A DNA stretch of 64,000 nucleotides from Cymbomonas tetramitiformis (GCA_001247695.2 LGRX02027081.1:1-64000); one strand, 5' to 3'. Positions 1-11,772 are shown, numbered from the stretch's first letter. Notes: generated from the sequence alone by a model not told the origin. A program made the numbers and translations.

Positions 1-199
1 CCCTACTTACCCTTGTTTATGTATAGACATGGCCATACTTACCCTGTACTTGAGTACAGATACATGATAGGTAGGGCCCTACTTACCCTTGTTTATGTAT
101 AGACATGGCCATACTTACCCAGTACTTGAGTATAGATACATGATAGGTAGGGCCCTACTTACCCTTGTTTATGTATAGACATGGCCATACTTACCTTGT
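1..199. repeat. 76-bp tandem repeat, about 2.6 copies
   Basis: Units begin at 1, 77 and 153 with the same CCCTACTTACCCTTG start and differ by only a few bases (for example CTGTACTTGAGTACAG against CAGTACTTGAGTATAG). The array continues off the left edge of the window. No coding potential is seen. Confidence 0.9.
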
Positions 200-278
200 A
201 TCTACCCAATGTCTAAGTGATTCATGCATTCACGGGCGTACGTATGGTGCGTTAGATATTGGGTAGGTACAAGGTAAG
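190..278. repeat. Imperfect 27-bp inverted repeat
   Basis: Arms at 190-216 and 252-278 are complementary with two mismatches and are separated by 35 bp. The left arm overlaps the end of the 76-bp tandem array, so the array and fold-back may belong to one small transposon. Confidence 0.75.
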
Positions 279-292
279 TAAGGGATAAGTAA

Positions 293-388
293 GGCCAAAA
301 ACCACGACCAAACATGGCCCTACTTGGGTGGTGTTGCGCCGCGGAAAAATTGACTAAACATGGCCATGTCTGGTCGTGGTTTTTGGCC
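293..388. repeat. Perfect 18-bp inverted repeat (fold-back)
   Basis: Arms at 293-310 (GGCCAAAAACCACGACCA) and 371-388 are exact reverse complements around a 60-bp loop. Both arms sit next to ACATGGCC motifs that also occur in the tandem array to the left. The structure is MITE-like. Confidence 0.75.
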
Positions 389-958
389 ATCCAGACACAA
401 GGTAGATACAAGGCAAACATGGCCCTACCTACGATTCCTAAATTTGTAGGGTATTGTACAAAACTGTGTACAAAACTGTGTTCAAGAATGAGATTTTCCC
501 AAAATTTCCCCCACCTCCTTTCATTCTTCACATCATTCTTAAGGGGGATTCGGGATATCAGGTGCGGCATCCGTAACGTAATATATCGAAATCGGTTATA
601 TATTCGAAACGTATCTGAAACGCTTCCGAAACGCACCGATTGTGTACCGCGTGACACCCGCTCCGTCTTGCATCGGGTTTTACCTGACCGATATAACACC
701 GGGTACGTGACGAGACGTTCGCCATGTCATTATGGCACGTGGTCTCTATGTCCAATAAGCAGATGTTCAGTGGTAATCCTAATTTCCCAGCCTATAAGCT
801 AACCGCGATGTATGTAGCGAATATTCAAAATGTCTATATTCACTAAAAGATCGGGTGGTCAAATTATATTATATATTTTCCATTCGCATGTCTGTGGTAT
901 GATGACGTGTTTAGCCTCCGTCACGTTCTCAGGTCGAACAAAAAATAATCCGCTCACA
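389..958. other. No recognisable gene
   Basis: This stretch holds a short GTACAAAACTGT direct repeat near 455-480. The ORFs through it overlap on both strands, have no recognisable composition or motif, and are probably chance. I see no other structure. Confidence 0.5.
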
Positions 959-1018
959 CCTCACGCTGCTGGACAATGACTTACGGCCCCCGTAAGTCAC
1001 TGTCCATCAAGCGTGAGT
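959..1018. repeat. Hairpin-forming inverted repeat
   Basis: The two arms begin and end with CTCACGCT and AGCGTGAG. The core arms GGACAATGACTTACGG (971-986) and CCGTAAGTCACTGTCC (989-1004) pair with one mismatch. The loop is only a few bases, so the structure would form a long stem of about 27 pairs with small bulges. Confidence 0.7.
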
Positions 1019-1329
1019 TTGAGGTCTTTTAACTCCGTTGTCGGTGGAAACCGGTCTCGCGCTTCCTGCATTTGAACGCTGACCGCGACGCCCTTTTCCC
1101 CGATGTTCCTTGCGCGCTGCGGCGGTCGCACTGAACAAACGTGTGGCCAACTCTACATGCAACCCCGCGACGTCGAGCCCCATATGCTGCAACTAACACC
1201 GCCTTAAGCTCGCACTTATTGTACCTGGATAGTAAGGAACATAAGGAACGCTTTGGGTCAGTCAAGGGGCAGCGTGCTTGATGGCGGTTCAAATCATGTA
1301 CTAATTAAAACAAGCAACTATTGTATAAC

Positions 1330-3268
1330 TCACCAGAAAGTAATATCTTCAACTCGACGTGCTTCTTGCTCACATCTTTTCGTTATTTTGGGAATGTCCA
1401 CTGACAGATCCTTGACCTTCACATTTCTGCCGTCGGCAATGGTCTCCAACTCTGGTTGAGGTACAGTTGATGGGTTGGACGCCTCGGTTGTGTTCTGGTG
1501 CCAAGCGTTGCTCAGCAGCAACTTCAAGTCCAAGGGTTGCTACTGATCCATCTTCGGGCCCTTCCAGGTGTCGTAGTCGGAAGGCTTCTGTGGTAAAGGG
1601 AAATTCCCACATAGATGTTCTTGTTGCTCATGAGAGATACGGTCGACACCATGATCACATAGCCGCTGAAACGTATTCAGGGTGGCTGCCTCCTCCGTCT
1701 CTTTCAGCGGCTGCACTTCCTGCAAGGGTGGAGAGCTGCCAATGTCGGGATAGCTGTTCATTACTATCAGACCTTTGGTCAAGTCGCTGTCTACGCCTGT
1801 GGGAAGACACGGCTTAATATGGTCCCCCCCTTTGTACTTCATGCGAACTACGCCATGCTCGTCCTTTTGGAATTCCACGTAATGCACGTCGCGCACCATA
1901 CCTCCATACCCCGTCAGGTCTTTGTTCAGATGCGACTTCAACCACTTTTTGAAGTCCAGCTGCTGACCCTGAACTTGTACCACCTTCAAGAACTTATTCA
2001 CCGGCCACGATATAAGCCAGCTGATATAGTCTTCGAGTAAGATGAGCCATCGACCTGCTTTTGTAGCATCCTTACCGAATATGTACATCTTCATCAAACC
2101 GAACCAGCCATCAACATCGTTGTGGGTGTGCCCAACCATGCGGCGATGCAACACGAGTTTCTGGTAGATGCCACAATGAACCAGCAGGGCGCAAAAGCCG
2201 AACGTGTAGCCATTCCAGTTTTCAGAGCCTCCGTCAACTTGAAGATGCAACGTCTTCCTGAAGAACCGTTTGCAATTATGACCAAAAGCCAGGAGCATAA
2301 GCAGGCTGGTAAAGGATGTCAGCATCATGTTCGCGCCTTTGGGGCCGCTCCAAGGAAAACGCAGGTTGAAGAGCAACATGCAACCATGTAGTATAGTGAG
2401 CTGCAGATGCAAGCTGAAGAAATTCTGTTTCTTCTCGTTGATGTGTTTCACTTGATGAGGGGCGTGAGGCACCACGGCATTCTTGTTTGCCGCCCCGTCA
2501 AGGACGATGGAGCCGATCTCCCCAAGAGGATCAGCGCTTTCTCTCCTGCGTGCGTCGTAGCAGTTGCGTTGATACTTGTGCGTCTCGCTGTGTGATTCCT
2601 TCAGCTGATTTAACTCCTTCTATGCGTCAGGGTCTGGGTCGGAAGCCTGCAACTTAGCCCTCCGCGCGTCAAGGTTGTCGCAGATCGAACACATGCCTGG
2701 CACTTCCACCTTCTTCCGAATACGGATATTCAGTTCCTTTTTGACTAAGTGCCTGCAGTATTTCCGGAAGGTCTTATTCACGACAAGGACCGATTCCGCC
2801 ACCTGGCGTCGGTAATTAATATACTCGACGTCGTATTCCAGCGGCTTGATCTGTAGCGACCCATCGGTTGGCATGTCTTGTGGAAGACCTTTTAACATGT
2901 GAACCATAGCCCAGTCCTTAAAAGCGTCATAACATGGACCGAACGGCTTTTTTGGGGTCTTTTTTCTCTTGAAAACCCGTCGTCTTGGGAATCATGCCAT
3001 CCATTGCTAAAGCAGCCTTCTGATACCGAAAGAATGAAGCACGTGGCAAGCCCCATAAGTTGCGGAAAGTGACAGCGCATACCCTCTTGTCACCGAACTT
3101 AAACGGGGTGCTGATACAAGGGATGCAACGCTCTCCTGTTTCCGAGTCCCGCACGACTGCATCAGCAATAGTGGAGGTCAGCACAGAAGTGAGCTCCTTC
3201 TGAGATAGAAGATTCTTATGCTTATAGTCGAACATTGCTTTGGGGGGGAGGGCCCCAATTCCGGACAA
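1330..3268 (-). pseudogene. DDE-like transposase (DUF7869-type) pseudogene
   Basis: The minus strand reads a transposase-like protein in three pieces. Residues from 3268 to about 2941 end with a frameshift in an A-run near 2946-2951. From about 2941 to 1330 a second frame is open except for TAG codons at 2617-2619 and 1540-1542, ending at a TGA (1330-1332). The segment at 2180-2280 reads LQVDGGSENWNG, then VGHTHNDVDGWFG. This is the D...GHTHxDxD pattern of the DUF7869 proteins carried by algal and protist transposons (known of the family). Upstream are a CSICDNL zinc-like motif and GDKRVCAVTFRNLWGL. The carrier transposon's ends are not identified. The two stops plus a frameshift make it inactive as a conventional gene. 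Confidence 0.75.
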
Positions 3269-3490
3269 GGACTTTGCCCCCCCCTAGTAGCACATCTTAA
3301 CGTTTAGGGGGGCTAACCCACCCCCCTAGCAGTTTACCCCCCCTAAGAGTTCCCTTAAGTGTGTGTTTTCCGGAAATCCTAGGGGGGTTAGACCCCCTCC
3401 CTAGCAACACGCTTTAACGCCCGGGTTGAACCCCCCCGCCTACCAAGATGGTGTCCGGAATTGGGGCCTCCCCCCCGAAACAATGTTCGC
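3229..3490. repeat. Inverted duplication around CCCCCCTAG-rich spacer
   Basis: The sequence at 3229-3268, which encodes the first residues of the transposase pseudogene, recurs inverted at 3452-3490 (TCCGGAATTGGGGCC against GGCCCCAATTCCGGA). The 180-bp spacer holds several C-runs followed by CTAG or CTAAG. The arrangement suggests the transposase 5' end was copied in inverted orientation, giving a fold-back end. Confidence 0.7.
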
Positions 3491-3795
3491 CCCCCCTCGT
3501 AGGAAGCGTACGCAAACTGACGATCGCATTCCTCAGAGCATCCGCATGAATATTCACGCGAGCAAAACGTGGCGATACTGTTTCACTGTTTTTGGGCAAG
3601 CAAGCTCGTTTCTGGAGGGTCTTCTTTTGCGGGACTCCATGATTGTTTTGAGCATACCAAAAAATACTTACCTGAGTCGGGTAAACCGCTTTAGGCGTGT
3701 CTGTTTCGTCACATTGGTGACGAATACTTCAGGAATTCTTCGAGCGCTCCAGAGCCCTGGACGAATTCTTGAGATAGGATAGATGGACGGAGAGT

Positions 3796-3981
3796 CGGCC
3801 GGGCGGCCGGCCGGGCGGCCACTTTTTCGGCCGCGACGCAGGATTAGGGTCGCCATACTTAAACCCACACTTAAGGTTATAACGCGATAAACTATATTTT
3901 GTACATATTTTCCCATACTTAACAATGACGCGCGATGACCGATGACACATGACGCCCTGTCAACGTCATACACTGACTCCC
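3796..3981 (+). repeat. Left long inverted terminal repeat
   Basis: Aligns along its length, with small indels, to the reverse complement of 6978-7140. Shared landmarks are CACTTTTTCGGCCGCGACGC, CGCCATACTTAA, CCCACACTTAAGGTT and GACGCCCTGTCAACGTCATA. Confidence 0.85.
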
Positions 3982-4018
3982 CCCTCCCCCCCCCTAACCA
4001 GGGACTCAGGGGGTACGA

Positions 4019-5232
4019 CCCAGTCGTATACGAGTGTCAAACGTGCGTCAGGGAGACGAACCTAACGCCAGAGCTTGACAATCGTATACGATTGTCAAAA
4101 GTGAGTCGAAGACGAACCTAACGCAAAGCTTGACAATCGTATACGATTGTCACACGTGAGTAAGGGGTCGGACCCAATGCCTATTTATGAAGTTGAATAG
4201 CGTGTTCCCGAAGGCCAAAGCCCCCCTTGAAAATGATCCAAAAAGCCCTATATATAAGCCTTTTCAAAATATTTGGCCTTCGGCCAAAGCCCAAAGCCCC
4301 CAAACGTTTTCCATTTTTTGAAAAATTCAACACCCTATTATAAGTAAAATTATAATCCGTCACAGTAGTCTGCTTCGTGCTTGCTAACTATTGCAAGGAA
4401 ACTCCACGACACCTGCTTCAATGTCGGAGTGAATGCGCATCAAAGCCCGGTAGAGGCTATACATTGGCTTCTGAACTGGTCTGACAAGTTTTGGCGTAAC
4501 ATCGATTTTCCTGCGAATCCTGTGATATCTCGTGCGAATAAACAAGGCAGCGACTACGCCAGGCTCGGACACAGTTTTGGCAATCGTGCACGATTGTCAA
4601 AACTGACCACGACGGCAGGCTCGGACTAGCTTTTGACAATCGTATACGATTGTCAAACGCTTGGATGCGACTACGGCAGCTGGGGCCGGACCTAGCGCCC
4701 AAGCTTGACAATCGTATACGATTGCCACGCGTGAGTCAGGGGGCCGGACCTAGCGCCCAAGCTTCACAAAGGTATACGATTGTCACGCGTGAGTCAGGGG
4801 ACCGGTCAAAGCTTGCGACTACGGCAGGCTCGGACTCAGCTTTGACAATCGTGTACGATTGTCACGCGTGAGTCAGGAGCCCGGACCTAGCGCCCAAGCT
4901 TCACAATCGTATACGATTGTCACGCGTCATTCAGGGGACCGGTCAAAGCTTGCGACTACGGCAGGCTCGGACTTGCAGCTTTGACAATCGTATACGATTG
5001 TCAAAGCTTGCGACTACGGCAGGCTCGGACTCAGCTTTGACAATCGTGTACGATTGTCAAAGCTTGCGACTACGGCAGGCTTGGACTCAGCTTTGCCAAT
5101 CGTATACGATTGTCAAAGCTTGCGACTACGGCAGGCTCGGACTCAGCTTTGACAATCGTATACGATTGTATTGTCAAAGCTTGCGACTACGGCAGGCTCG
5201 GACTCAGCTTTGACAATCGTATACGATTGTCA
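4019..5232. repeat. Array of 20-bp perfect palindrome, period about 56 bp
   Basis: GACAATCGTATACGATTGTC is self-complementary over all 20 bases. About fourteen exact or near copies occur here (first exact copy 4077-4096), closely spaced from about 4840 with a linker containing AAGCTTGCGACTACGGCAGG. Many variants change both halves alike or only the central step (TATA to TGTA or TGCA). Further copies lie at about 5535, 5610, 6430, 6800, 6858 and 6932. The layout resembles subterminal protein-binding sites of a transposon (inference). Confidence 0.9.
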
Positions 5233-6790
5233 AAGCTGGCGACGTTTTTTTAACTCATATGCTGTTATGGCATTTGGAGTTCTCTACAGCATGATCGGCT
5301 AGACCGTTGCTTCTTAAGGTGCATATGAAAACATACGTGTTCATGCTTGCAACCAGGTTCTTCTTGGCATCGTTAGGTACATTTTGAGCTATCGAATGCC
5401 TTGATAGGGGGTGTCTAGGGGGTCCAAATGGGCGTTTGTGGGGGGTAAATCGATCGATTTGTATTGTCGTTTCCGCGTGAGATTCTAGTATAGGAGTTAA
5501 GTCTAATTCTTGAGTCTGTAGAAAAGCTGGGTTTGACAATCGTATACGATTGTCAAAGCTGGCGGCGTTTTTTATTTGGTCTAATTCTCGTCTGTAGAAA
5601 AGCTGGTTTTGACAATTGTATACGATTGTAAAAGCTGGCAACGTTTTTTTTTTGTCCGATTCTTGAGTCTGTAGAAAAGTCACTGGTTTTGACAATCGGA
5701 TGCGAATTTCAAAGTTGACTAAACTTCACTATATTATGTGCGGAAAGTAATCTTCATGCATACATTCTTCGAAAAATTTATCACGGTTTTGCCCCATTTT
5801 TTTTGGGTTATTCCTGCAAACATTCTTCGAAAAATTAACACCGTTTTGCCCCATTTTTTTGTTGGGTTATTCATGGTTGCAGGCTTTTTTGAGGTCTAAC
5901 GTCTAAGTCTTTCAGAGTCTGCGGAAAGGCTGGTTTTGACAATCAGATTGGCATTCGAGATTTTTTACATCTGTCATTTTGCTCTACGTTAGATTTCCTT
6001 TTTCAAATTTTGCTAATTTTGCTCTACGCTAGATTTCAGATTTCAAATTTTGGAATGCTTGATTTCAGATCTGCAGCTTGTATTATAATAGACGAGTTTT
6101 TTTTTTTGAAAAATCTTGCCCTCACTTTTTGACCCACTACCGACCTGGTCCCGAAAAAGTGGGCAGGGGGGGGGGACTACCGACTTGGGATTCCGAGTTC
6201 CCGCATGAGTGGGGAGGGGGATATCATTTTTCAATTTTTGCTAATTTTCTAGGTTTCCATTTTTTAGTTTTTGCTAATTTTGCTCTACGTTAGATTTAAT
6301 ATATCATTTTTTGGAATGCTTGATTTCAGATTTTTTACATCTGTCATTTTGCTCTACGTTAGATTTCTTTTTTTCAAACGATGGTCAGAACCGTGTATGG
6401 TGCACACCCCCCCTCCCCCTCCGGACAGGTTTGACAACTGTGCACGGTTGTCAGAATTGTCCGGAGGGGGGGGCTTTACATTCCCAATCTTGGTTTCTGA
6501 ACCAGTACGGCGTACGTACGAGTACGGGTTTACTCGGTAGAAGGTTTATATAGACTTGTTACAGGGCTTGTGACTAATCTAATAAAGTAGCTCCCAATAT
6601 ACGCCGTCTTCTTCGTCCATTCCTTCTTGGCACATGAAGAATTCGTGCGCACAAGGCAAGCATGCGTGATGGCAACAATAACTGCAGTTCATCACCTGCG
6701 ACGACCTGCGACGATGGGAAATGCGCCGATAAGAACTGGAAGGCGAGCTTAAGTATCAGTAAGAGGTGAAGATGTAAGCTGAAGAGGAGA
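5233..6790. other. AT-rich interior of the fold-back element, no gene
   Basis: Contains diverged palindrome copies at about 5535, 5610, 5690, 5940 and 6430. It also has repeated phrases such as GAGTCTGTAGAAAAGCTGG, CATTTTGCTCTACGTTAGATT and CATTCTTCGAAAAATT. No coding region is supported. Confidence 0.6.
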
Positions 6791-6977
6791 CTCACGTTTG
6801 ACAATCGTATACGATTGTCAAGCTTGGACGCTAGGTCCGACCCCCCCTGACTCACGTTTGACAATCGTATACGATTGTCAAGCTTGGGCGCTAGGTCCGA
6901 TCCCCCTGTCTACAACCGTTGCCTCGCAGGTGACAGTCGTATACGTTTGTCGACCCCTCTTGGGGAGGGGGCAAACT

Positions 6978-7140
6978 GAGTGTATGACGTTGACAGGGCG
7001 TCACGTGTTAAGTGTTAAGTATGGGGAAAGTTAAATTTTCGTGTTACAACCTTAAGTGTGGGCTTAAGTATGGCGACCCTAATCCTGCGTCGCGGCCGAA
7101 AAAGTGGCCGGGCGGCCGGCCGACGGCCGGCCACTTAGAA
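6978..7140 (-). repeat. Right long inverted terminal repeat
   Basis: Reverse-complement partner of 3796-3981. Outside it, 7155-7182 is a perfect 12-bp-arm hairpin (GAATTCGTCGAG ... CTCGACGAATTC), followed by diverged copies of the same motif up to about 7280. Confidence 0.85.
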
Positions 7141-7329
7141 TTCCGAATTCTTCCGAATTCGTCGAGGGCTCTCGACGAATTCTTGAGAATTCGTCGAGGG
7201 CCCCAGAGCCCGTGACGAATTCTTCCTGTCGAGGGCTCTCGACGAATTCTGAGAATTTGTCGAGAGCCCCAGAGCCCCTCGCCGAAACCGTGAAGGATTT
7301 AGCCAGATTGTTCCCACCTTGACATATCT

Positions 7330-7401
7330 GCGGTTTTTCGTCACCGGTGCCCAGGTAGTTGTTAACAATTTATTGTTTGGGTACCGGTGACGAAAAACCG
7401 C
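7330..7401. repeat. Perfect 19-bp inverted repeat
   Basis: GCGGTTTTTCGTCACCGGT at 7330-7348 is exactly complementary to 7383-7401 around a 34-bp AT-rich loop. It lies between the fold-back element and the gag pseudogene and may mark the end of either. Confidence 0.75.
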
Positions 7402-7427
7402 AAGATTTTACTCTATTCTATTAAACT

Positions 7428-8461
7428 TTAAATTTCTCCACTATGGCTTCTGCAGAACACCAATTTACTGATGCCACTACTGACTTGGGGAAGATTTTGG
7501 AAGTCCAGGCGTCGCAACACTGATTCCGATGCGCGCCCGTCTCCACCATCGCGCTCCCACCCAACGGAGCGAGATGCTCCTCGCTCACCACCAGAGTAGG
7601 CTGCCGTGCCAAGGCCCTCCTCGTCATCCTCCTCACACCAGGACAGGTACACCTCTACAATCTCGAAGGAGAGTCCAATCAAGGAGACCTTGGCCAAGTC
7701 CGCAGGCACCGCGTACTTCTCACGCAGCTGCCGATAAAACTTCTTGTCCAACATCTTGCACATACGCGTGCGCCTCGAAGCCTCCGTGGGCTTCCAATCC
7801 TCCTCCTCGTCCTCCAACACCAGCCGCTGCTCCTCCTCCAATATCGGCCTCAAGTCCTCGCGCGCCGGGTACTCCAGCTGCCGATACAGCCCCTGGCAAT
7901 CCACAGAACGAGCCTGGCGCACTGTGAACTTGATCAAGTCCACCAGCGAACGCCTCCCATCTCGGTCCTCCGCGCTGCTCCCTCCAAGCACCGTGGACGC
8001 CAACGAGTCCGGCTCGATAATTAGCGTCAAAATGTGGTAGAGGAGCGCGTTCACTCTAGGGTGAACCTCAATGGTCTCGTCGTAAAAGTCGAAGATGTCA
8101 AGCCCAGGCGCGCGGTCTCGAACTCAGTGGTGAGACGCCGTACCAAGGCCCCCAAGCGCGCCTTGTCCTTGCCCGATGTCCGGAACCGGATGTCCTTGGC
8201 GCCAAGCACGTCGGTGCGAATGTCCTTTGCGATAAACTTATCGCGCCGTTCGTCGCAAATTGCTCGCACGAGCTTCACCACCGCCTCGTACTTCTCACGA
8301 GCCGCCGCCTGACCAGCCGTGTCAGAAGCAGGTGCTGCCAGCGGCGTTGCCACCGGCGTCGTCGGATCCGTGGGCTTGCCACGAATGTTGTCGTCGAGTC
8401 TCACTGACTTGTCAACTGAAAATAGTTGGCGCGAAGCGCCTTTCGTTCGTCTTGTGTTCAT
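7428..8461 (-). pseudogene. gag-like protein of the gag-only LTR family, frameshifted
   Basis: Starting at ATG 8461 (MNTRRTKGASRQ), the minus strand reads REKYEAVVKLV, then a segment ending near 8130, where the frame changes by one base. It then continues LDIFDFYDETIEV to the stop at 7428. Order and spacing of motifs match the intact gag at 18.9-21.1 kb: a short basic N-terminus, a Pro/Ala linker, an F.AKDI..DVLG segment like KVAKTVATKILG, and a D..D..VE....NALL segment like DLTDMAVEARHEANELLL. The zinc-knuckle half is missing, so this is a 3'-truncated, frameshifted relic. Similarity was judged by eye. Confidence 0.6.
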
Positions 8462-9104
8462 GGTGATAGAAAACCTCGAGCGAACGCTAGGGAGCACGAA
8501 GGAGATTATGAAAGAAGCGACCCGAGAGATAACGCGCCGCGAGGGCCAGCGAAGGGAGCAAATGCAAGGGGAGCAAAATGTGATAACCCGCAATACTCGA
8601 GCGTGACTCCAATCAAGGGTCTTCTGTACCGCAACGGTGCCTTCTTCACAGTGATTTTACCCGAACTCCTCGTAGTCGCCTCAGCCCCTCGCCCCACCCA
8701 AGCGCGTTACGTGTTCTCAAGCCGCCAGCTCACAAACTCATGCCCACATAATCGCGCTCGCCCACCGCGGCGAGTTTAGCCAAGAAACAGCATGTCGCTG
8801 TCTCAGCTAAGTGGTGGTCCCACGAACTACTGGATTTTCCTTACAGGGAAATATCCTAACGGAAGCACTCTGATATATATCTGATAAGTGTATATCGAAA
8901 ATATCATAAAGCCAAAAGTCAAACCCCTAAACCCCGAGACTTTATGCTCTCGGGCCAACGACACTGCCCACGTGGCACGCTGTCGTCGTCTAGCGGTCGT
9001 CACAGTCTGAAAGGATCAAATCGAGATAGCTAGGAGGGGGGCCTGCACCGGTACTACCGATCGGAGCTGCCCCAGTACAAAACTAGCAAATCTCAGCACT
9101 CGCG
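8462..9104 (-). other. Possible decayed LTR of the gag relic
   Basis: No gene is seen. The 20-mer at 8934-8953, read on the minus strand (CCGAGAGCATAAAGTCTCGG), matches the LTR of the intact gag-only element at 18347-18366 at 19 of 20 positions. It lies upstream of the minus-strand gag relic, where a 5' LTR belongs. The remainder shows no clear alignment. Confidence 0.4.
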
Positions 9105-9638
9105 CTTGGCCCCTGCGATGAGGCGGTGCCAGCCCGCGTGGATGAAGGAGGCGGAAACGTCGATGTAGTCGCCAAGCCCGGCGCTGTCGTGCTAGCCCGC
9201 TAAAATGCGGGAAGGCATACCGTTGCCGCTGCCGCTACTGCTCGAGTCGCGTGCAGAGCCAGTTGCGTGAGGCTCTGATGCGGCGGAAGCGCATTGGACT
9301 CGTCGTCACCGATGCACTCCGACAGGGCCGCTCCCTGCCGGAGTGCAAGCCGTTGAGCTCTCAGCGCAGCCTGAGCCGTGCTCATGATGATTTCCAGACT
9401 CAATTCCGCTGCTTCGTGTTGCGGACTGGTCGCCAGTCCGCCAGATGTCGGCTTTCGCCCCCTGCCGTGAACGCTCGTTTAAATACAAAATTCCCGTATA
9501 AAAATTCCAAAGATTATGCCCTTTATCCATTTTATCGCTTGATTTTTACCATAAAAATTTCCAGTGGAAGCGTTCCGCAGCCGGGTGCCTCGAGTCGTCC
9601 CCGCTCGGCTGGCATGCTTATGCAGTCATATGATCTGC
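9105..9638 (-). pseudogene. Diverged fragment of the ORF found at 48.9-49.7 kb
   Basis: About 530 bp aligns to about 49338-49830 in the same orientation. The conserved peptide MSLE.I.STAQAALRAQRLA.RQGA.L.ECIGDDE is still legible, followed by ALHATRAVA.AATVC.PAF. An in-frame stop follows PAF and the upstream frame is shifted. Conservation runs past the ATG into AT-rich leader sequence (TTTATCCATTTTATCGC). The part encoding the Pro-rich and acidic C-terminus is absent. The fragment is outside any gypsy-type context, so the block has moved or been copied separately. Confidence 0.75.
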
Positions 9639-10539
9639 CCTAGTACAAGTATCCCAACCTTCCTAATGCTCGACCTACGACATATGCAACACGTCCACGA
9701 CCTATATTATTTTGTTCGATTGCGAGACCCTGGTGGCGCATCCAATCGACTTTCGCATAAAAACATTACCGATCGATTGTGTGTGTGTGGGGGGTATTGA
9801 TTGTGTACGATTATACATCGCGGTCACTCGCCATCATATCCGCCCATTGTGTTAGGACCCCAAATAGAATTTGATGCCCAATCGCACCAACTAGTAGGGA
9901 TGCCAAGAAAATATAGCAAAAGGCCGAGGAGACCGTGGTGCAGGACACCATCAACCAACCACAAAAGCAAAAATTGCCAATACCGTGACTGGGTATCAAC
10001 TGGAGAAGGTGAATCTGTAGGCAAATCCACAAATTACATCATCAAGCTCCGAGAGGGCAACTGGGAGACATCAAAATCCATGAACATCGTTCTTCGGAGG
10101 GAGGATTTCCTCAATCTTACTCAGAATCCAAAATGCAGTGAGCAGCACGGGTATGAATCTTTTTGAAGGGAGTAGCATCCTTATAGAGTTGAGGACAACA
10201 TCGAATGCAAGACAACCAACTGTTATGATACCCAAGCGAATCTCTACATCTTCATCATAATATCTTTGTGTAAGCCTAAAATCTGAGATACGTGCTTGCC
10301 CTACTTGAAATCAATCCCTAAAACATTACCTAAGATCCGAATTCGGTGCATACACGGGAATATCTGGCAAAACGACTAGCCCAGACAAGCATGGAGAGCT
10401 AGCAGGTTCAACATTGGGTCGCAAAGCAGAGGCTTCCACGCACATATCAGCAAAATATTTGTGCCTGCCCCCCCAACAACATAAAGTCCGTTATTAGCCG
10501 ATGCACCTCTACTCCCCATGGTTGTCTTCCTTATTAGAT
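9639..10539. other. No recognisable gene
   Basis: Short hydrophobic ORFs occur on the minus strand at 9811-10032, but two frames are equally open and neither shows a known motif. A TGTGTGTGTGG run lies at about 9780. I see nothing else. Confidence 0.5.
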
Positions 10540-11170
10540 CACACATCTCTGTACGTGGCTCATACTTGGACCGACTTCTTTGGCTTCACAGTGTACCAAC
10601 ACCAGGGATCAAAGGATTCAGCACACACTTCGGGAAAATTATGAGGATTTTCCGGAGCTCATTAGCGGAAGATGGGACCCCTTAAGCCACACTGGTCCAC
10701 CCAAGTGCCTCTACGCATGCACTGCCTACAGACTGAAGTTGTGCCTCTGAAGCCGGTTCACCTCTGCCCCCCAACCTGCCTGAGCCATCTCCCCACCACC
10801 AAGCCTACTCTGTGTATGTGGCGTATCCTTGGACTGAATCCTTTGGCACCACGTAGCCACAGAAGATTGGCTGCACCGGGAATCGACGCACACACTCCGG
10901 GACACTTAATCCAACTTTCTGGAGCTCACTTGTCGAGAACGGAAGCCCTAAGCCCCAAAGCCTCCCCGAGCCACTTGAGCGCCTCTGTGGCCACTCTGCG
11001 CTCTGAAGTTGTGCGACCGAAACCAATCCACTTCTCCCCCCGGGTTGCCCAAGCCATCTGCGCACCACTGAGCCTCCACTAAGAACCATCACCCTGCACC
11101 CTGCCTGCCCCAAAGCCTTGTTCACCCAAATCACGCCGAGTATCCTAAAGGACCGTCCAAGGGATTGAGA

Positions 11171-11286
11171 ATGTGCATGGCTTATCCTTGGACCGTTGCA
11201 TGTGTGTGGCTTATCCTTGGACCGTTGCATGTGTGTGGCTTATCCTTTGACCGTGGCATGTGTGTGGCTTATCCTTGGACCGATTT
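11171..11286. repeat. 29-bp tandem repeat, four copies
   Basis: Units start at 11171, 11200, 11229 and 11258 with ATGTGTGTGGCTTATCCTTG followed by GACCGTTGC. It is a local expansion of the start of the 270-bp repeat. Confidence 0.9.
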
Positions 11287-11772
11287 TTTGTGACATCGTA
11301 TAGCCACAGAGTGTCGGTCGCACTGGGTAACCACACCGGGGATCAAGGGATTCAGCAGACATTTTGGGACGCCTATGCGTGTGACTTAACCTTGAACAGA
11401 TTCCATTGGCACCATATAGCCATGCAAGTCTATGTGTGAATGGCTTTGAACTTCCAGAGGTGACGGAGCATAGACCAAACGGAAAGAAAACCGTCATAAC
11501 ATTTTTGCCCTCATACCCTGGTGAAAGGATCAAACCGTTTCACAACCAGCCGCCACGACTGGGAGCAGTGGCCACGGGCAACTCAAGTGCTATGAGATTT
11601 CGCTTTGCCCAAACTAAGGTACACACCCTCCGAGTCCCGGTGGGGCCCCTGCCAGGCCCGCAGGAGGCGCCTAAGGGAAAAGAACCCCCAGTCCTGCCAA
11701 GTCTCAAGGTACCCCGCTTATGATGTGTCAATACCGCACTTGTTGGGTGGCACCCACCACCACCCCCCACAG

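Larger units (their letters stand above)
3720..7320. mobile_element. 3.6-kb fold-back element with long terminal inverted repeats
   Basis: Both ends carry the same block in opposite orientation: GAATTC/CTCGA-rich outer sequence, a GGCCGG-rich stretch, GCGACGCAGGATTAGGGTCG and then GACGCCCTGTCAACGTCATA. The interior holds an array of a 20-bp palindrome, inverted near the right end, and AT-rich unique sequence at about 5700-6400. No transposase is seen inside, so it would be non-autonomous. The exact termini and target duplication are not resolved. Confidence 0.75.

Noticed and set aside
202..802. Overlapping 165- and 162-codon ORFs on opposite strands.
   Set aside because: Both cross inverted repeats and lack motifs; probably chance.
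4019..6955. Palindrome array as a CRISPR-like array.
   Set aside because: Linkers are repeats of each other rather than unique spacers, the setting is eukaryotic, and no cas genes are present.
9811..10032. Small membrane protein on the minus strand.
   Set aside because: Two overlapping frames are equally open, there is no start context or homology, and the length is within chance.
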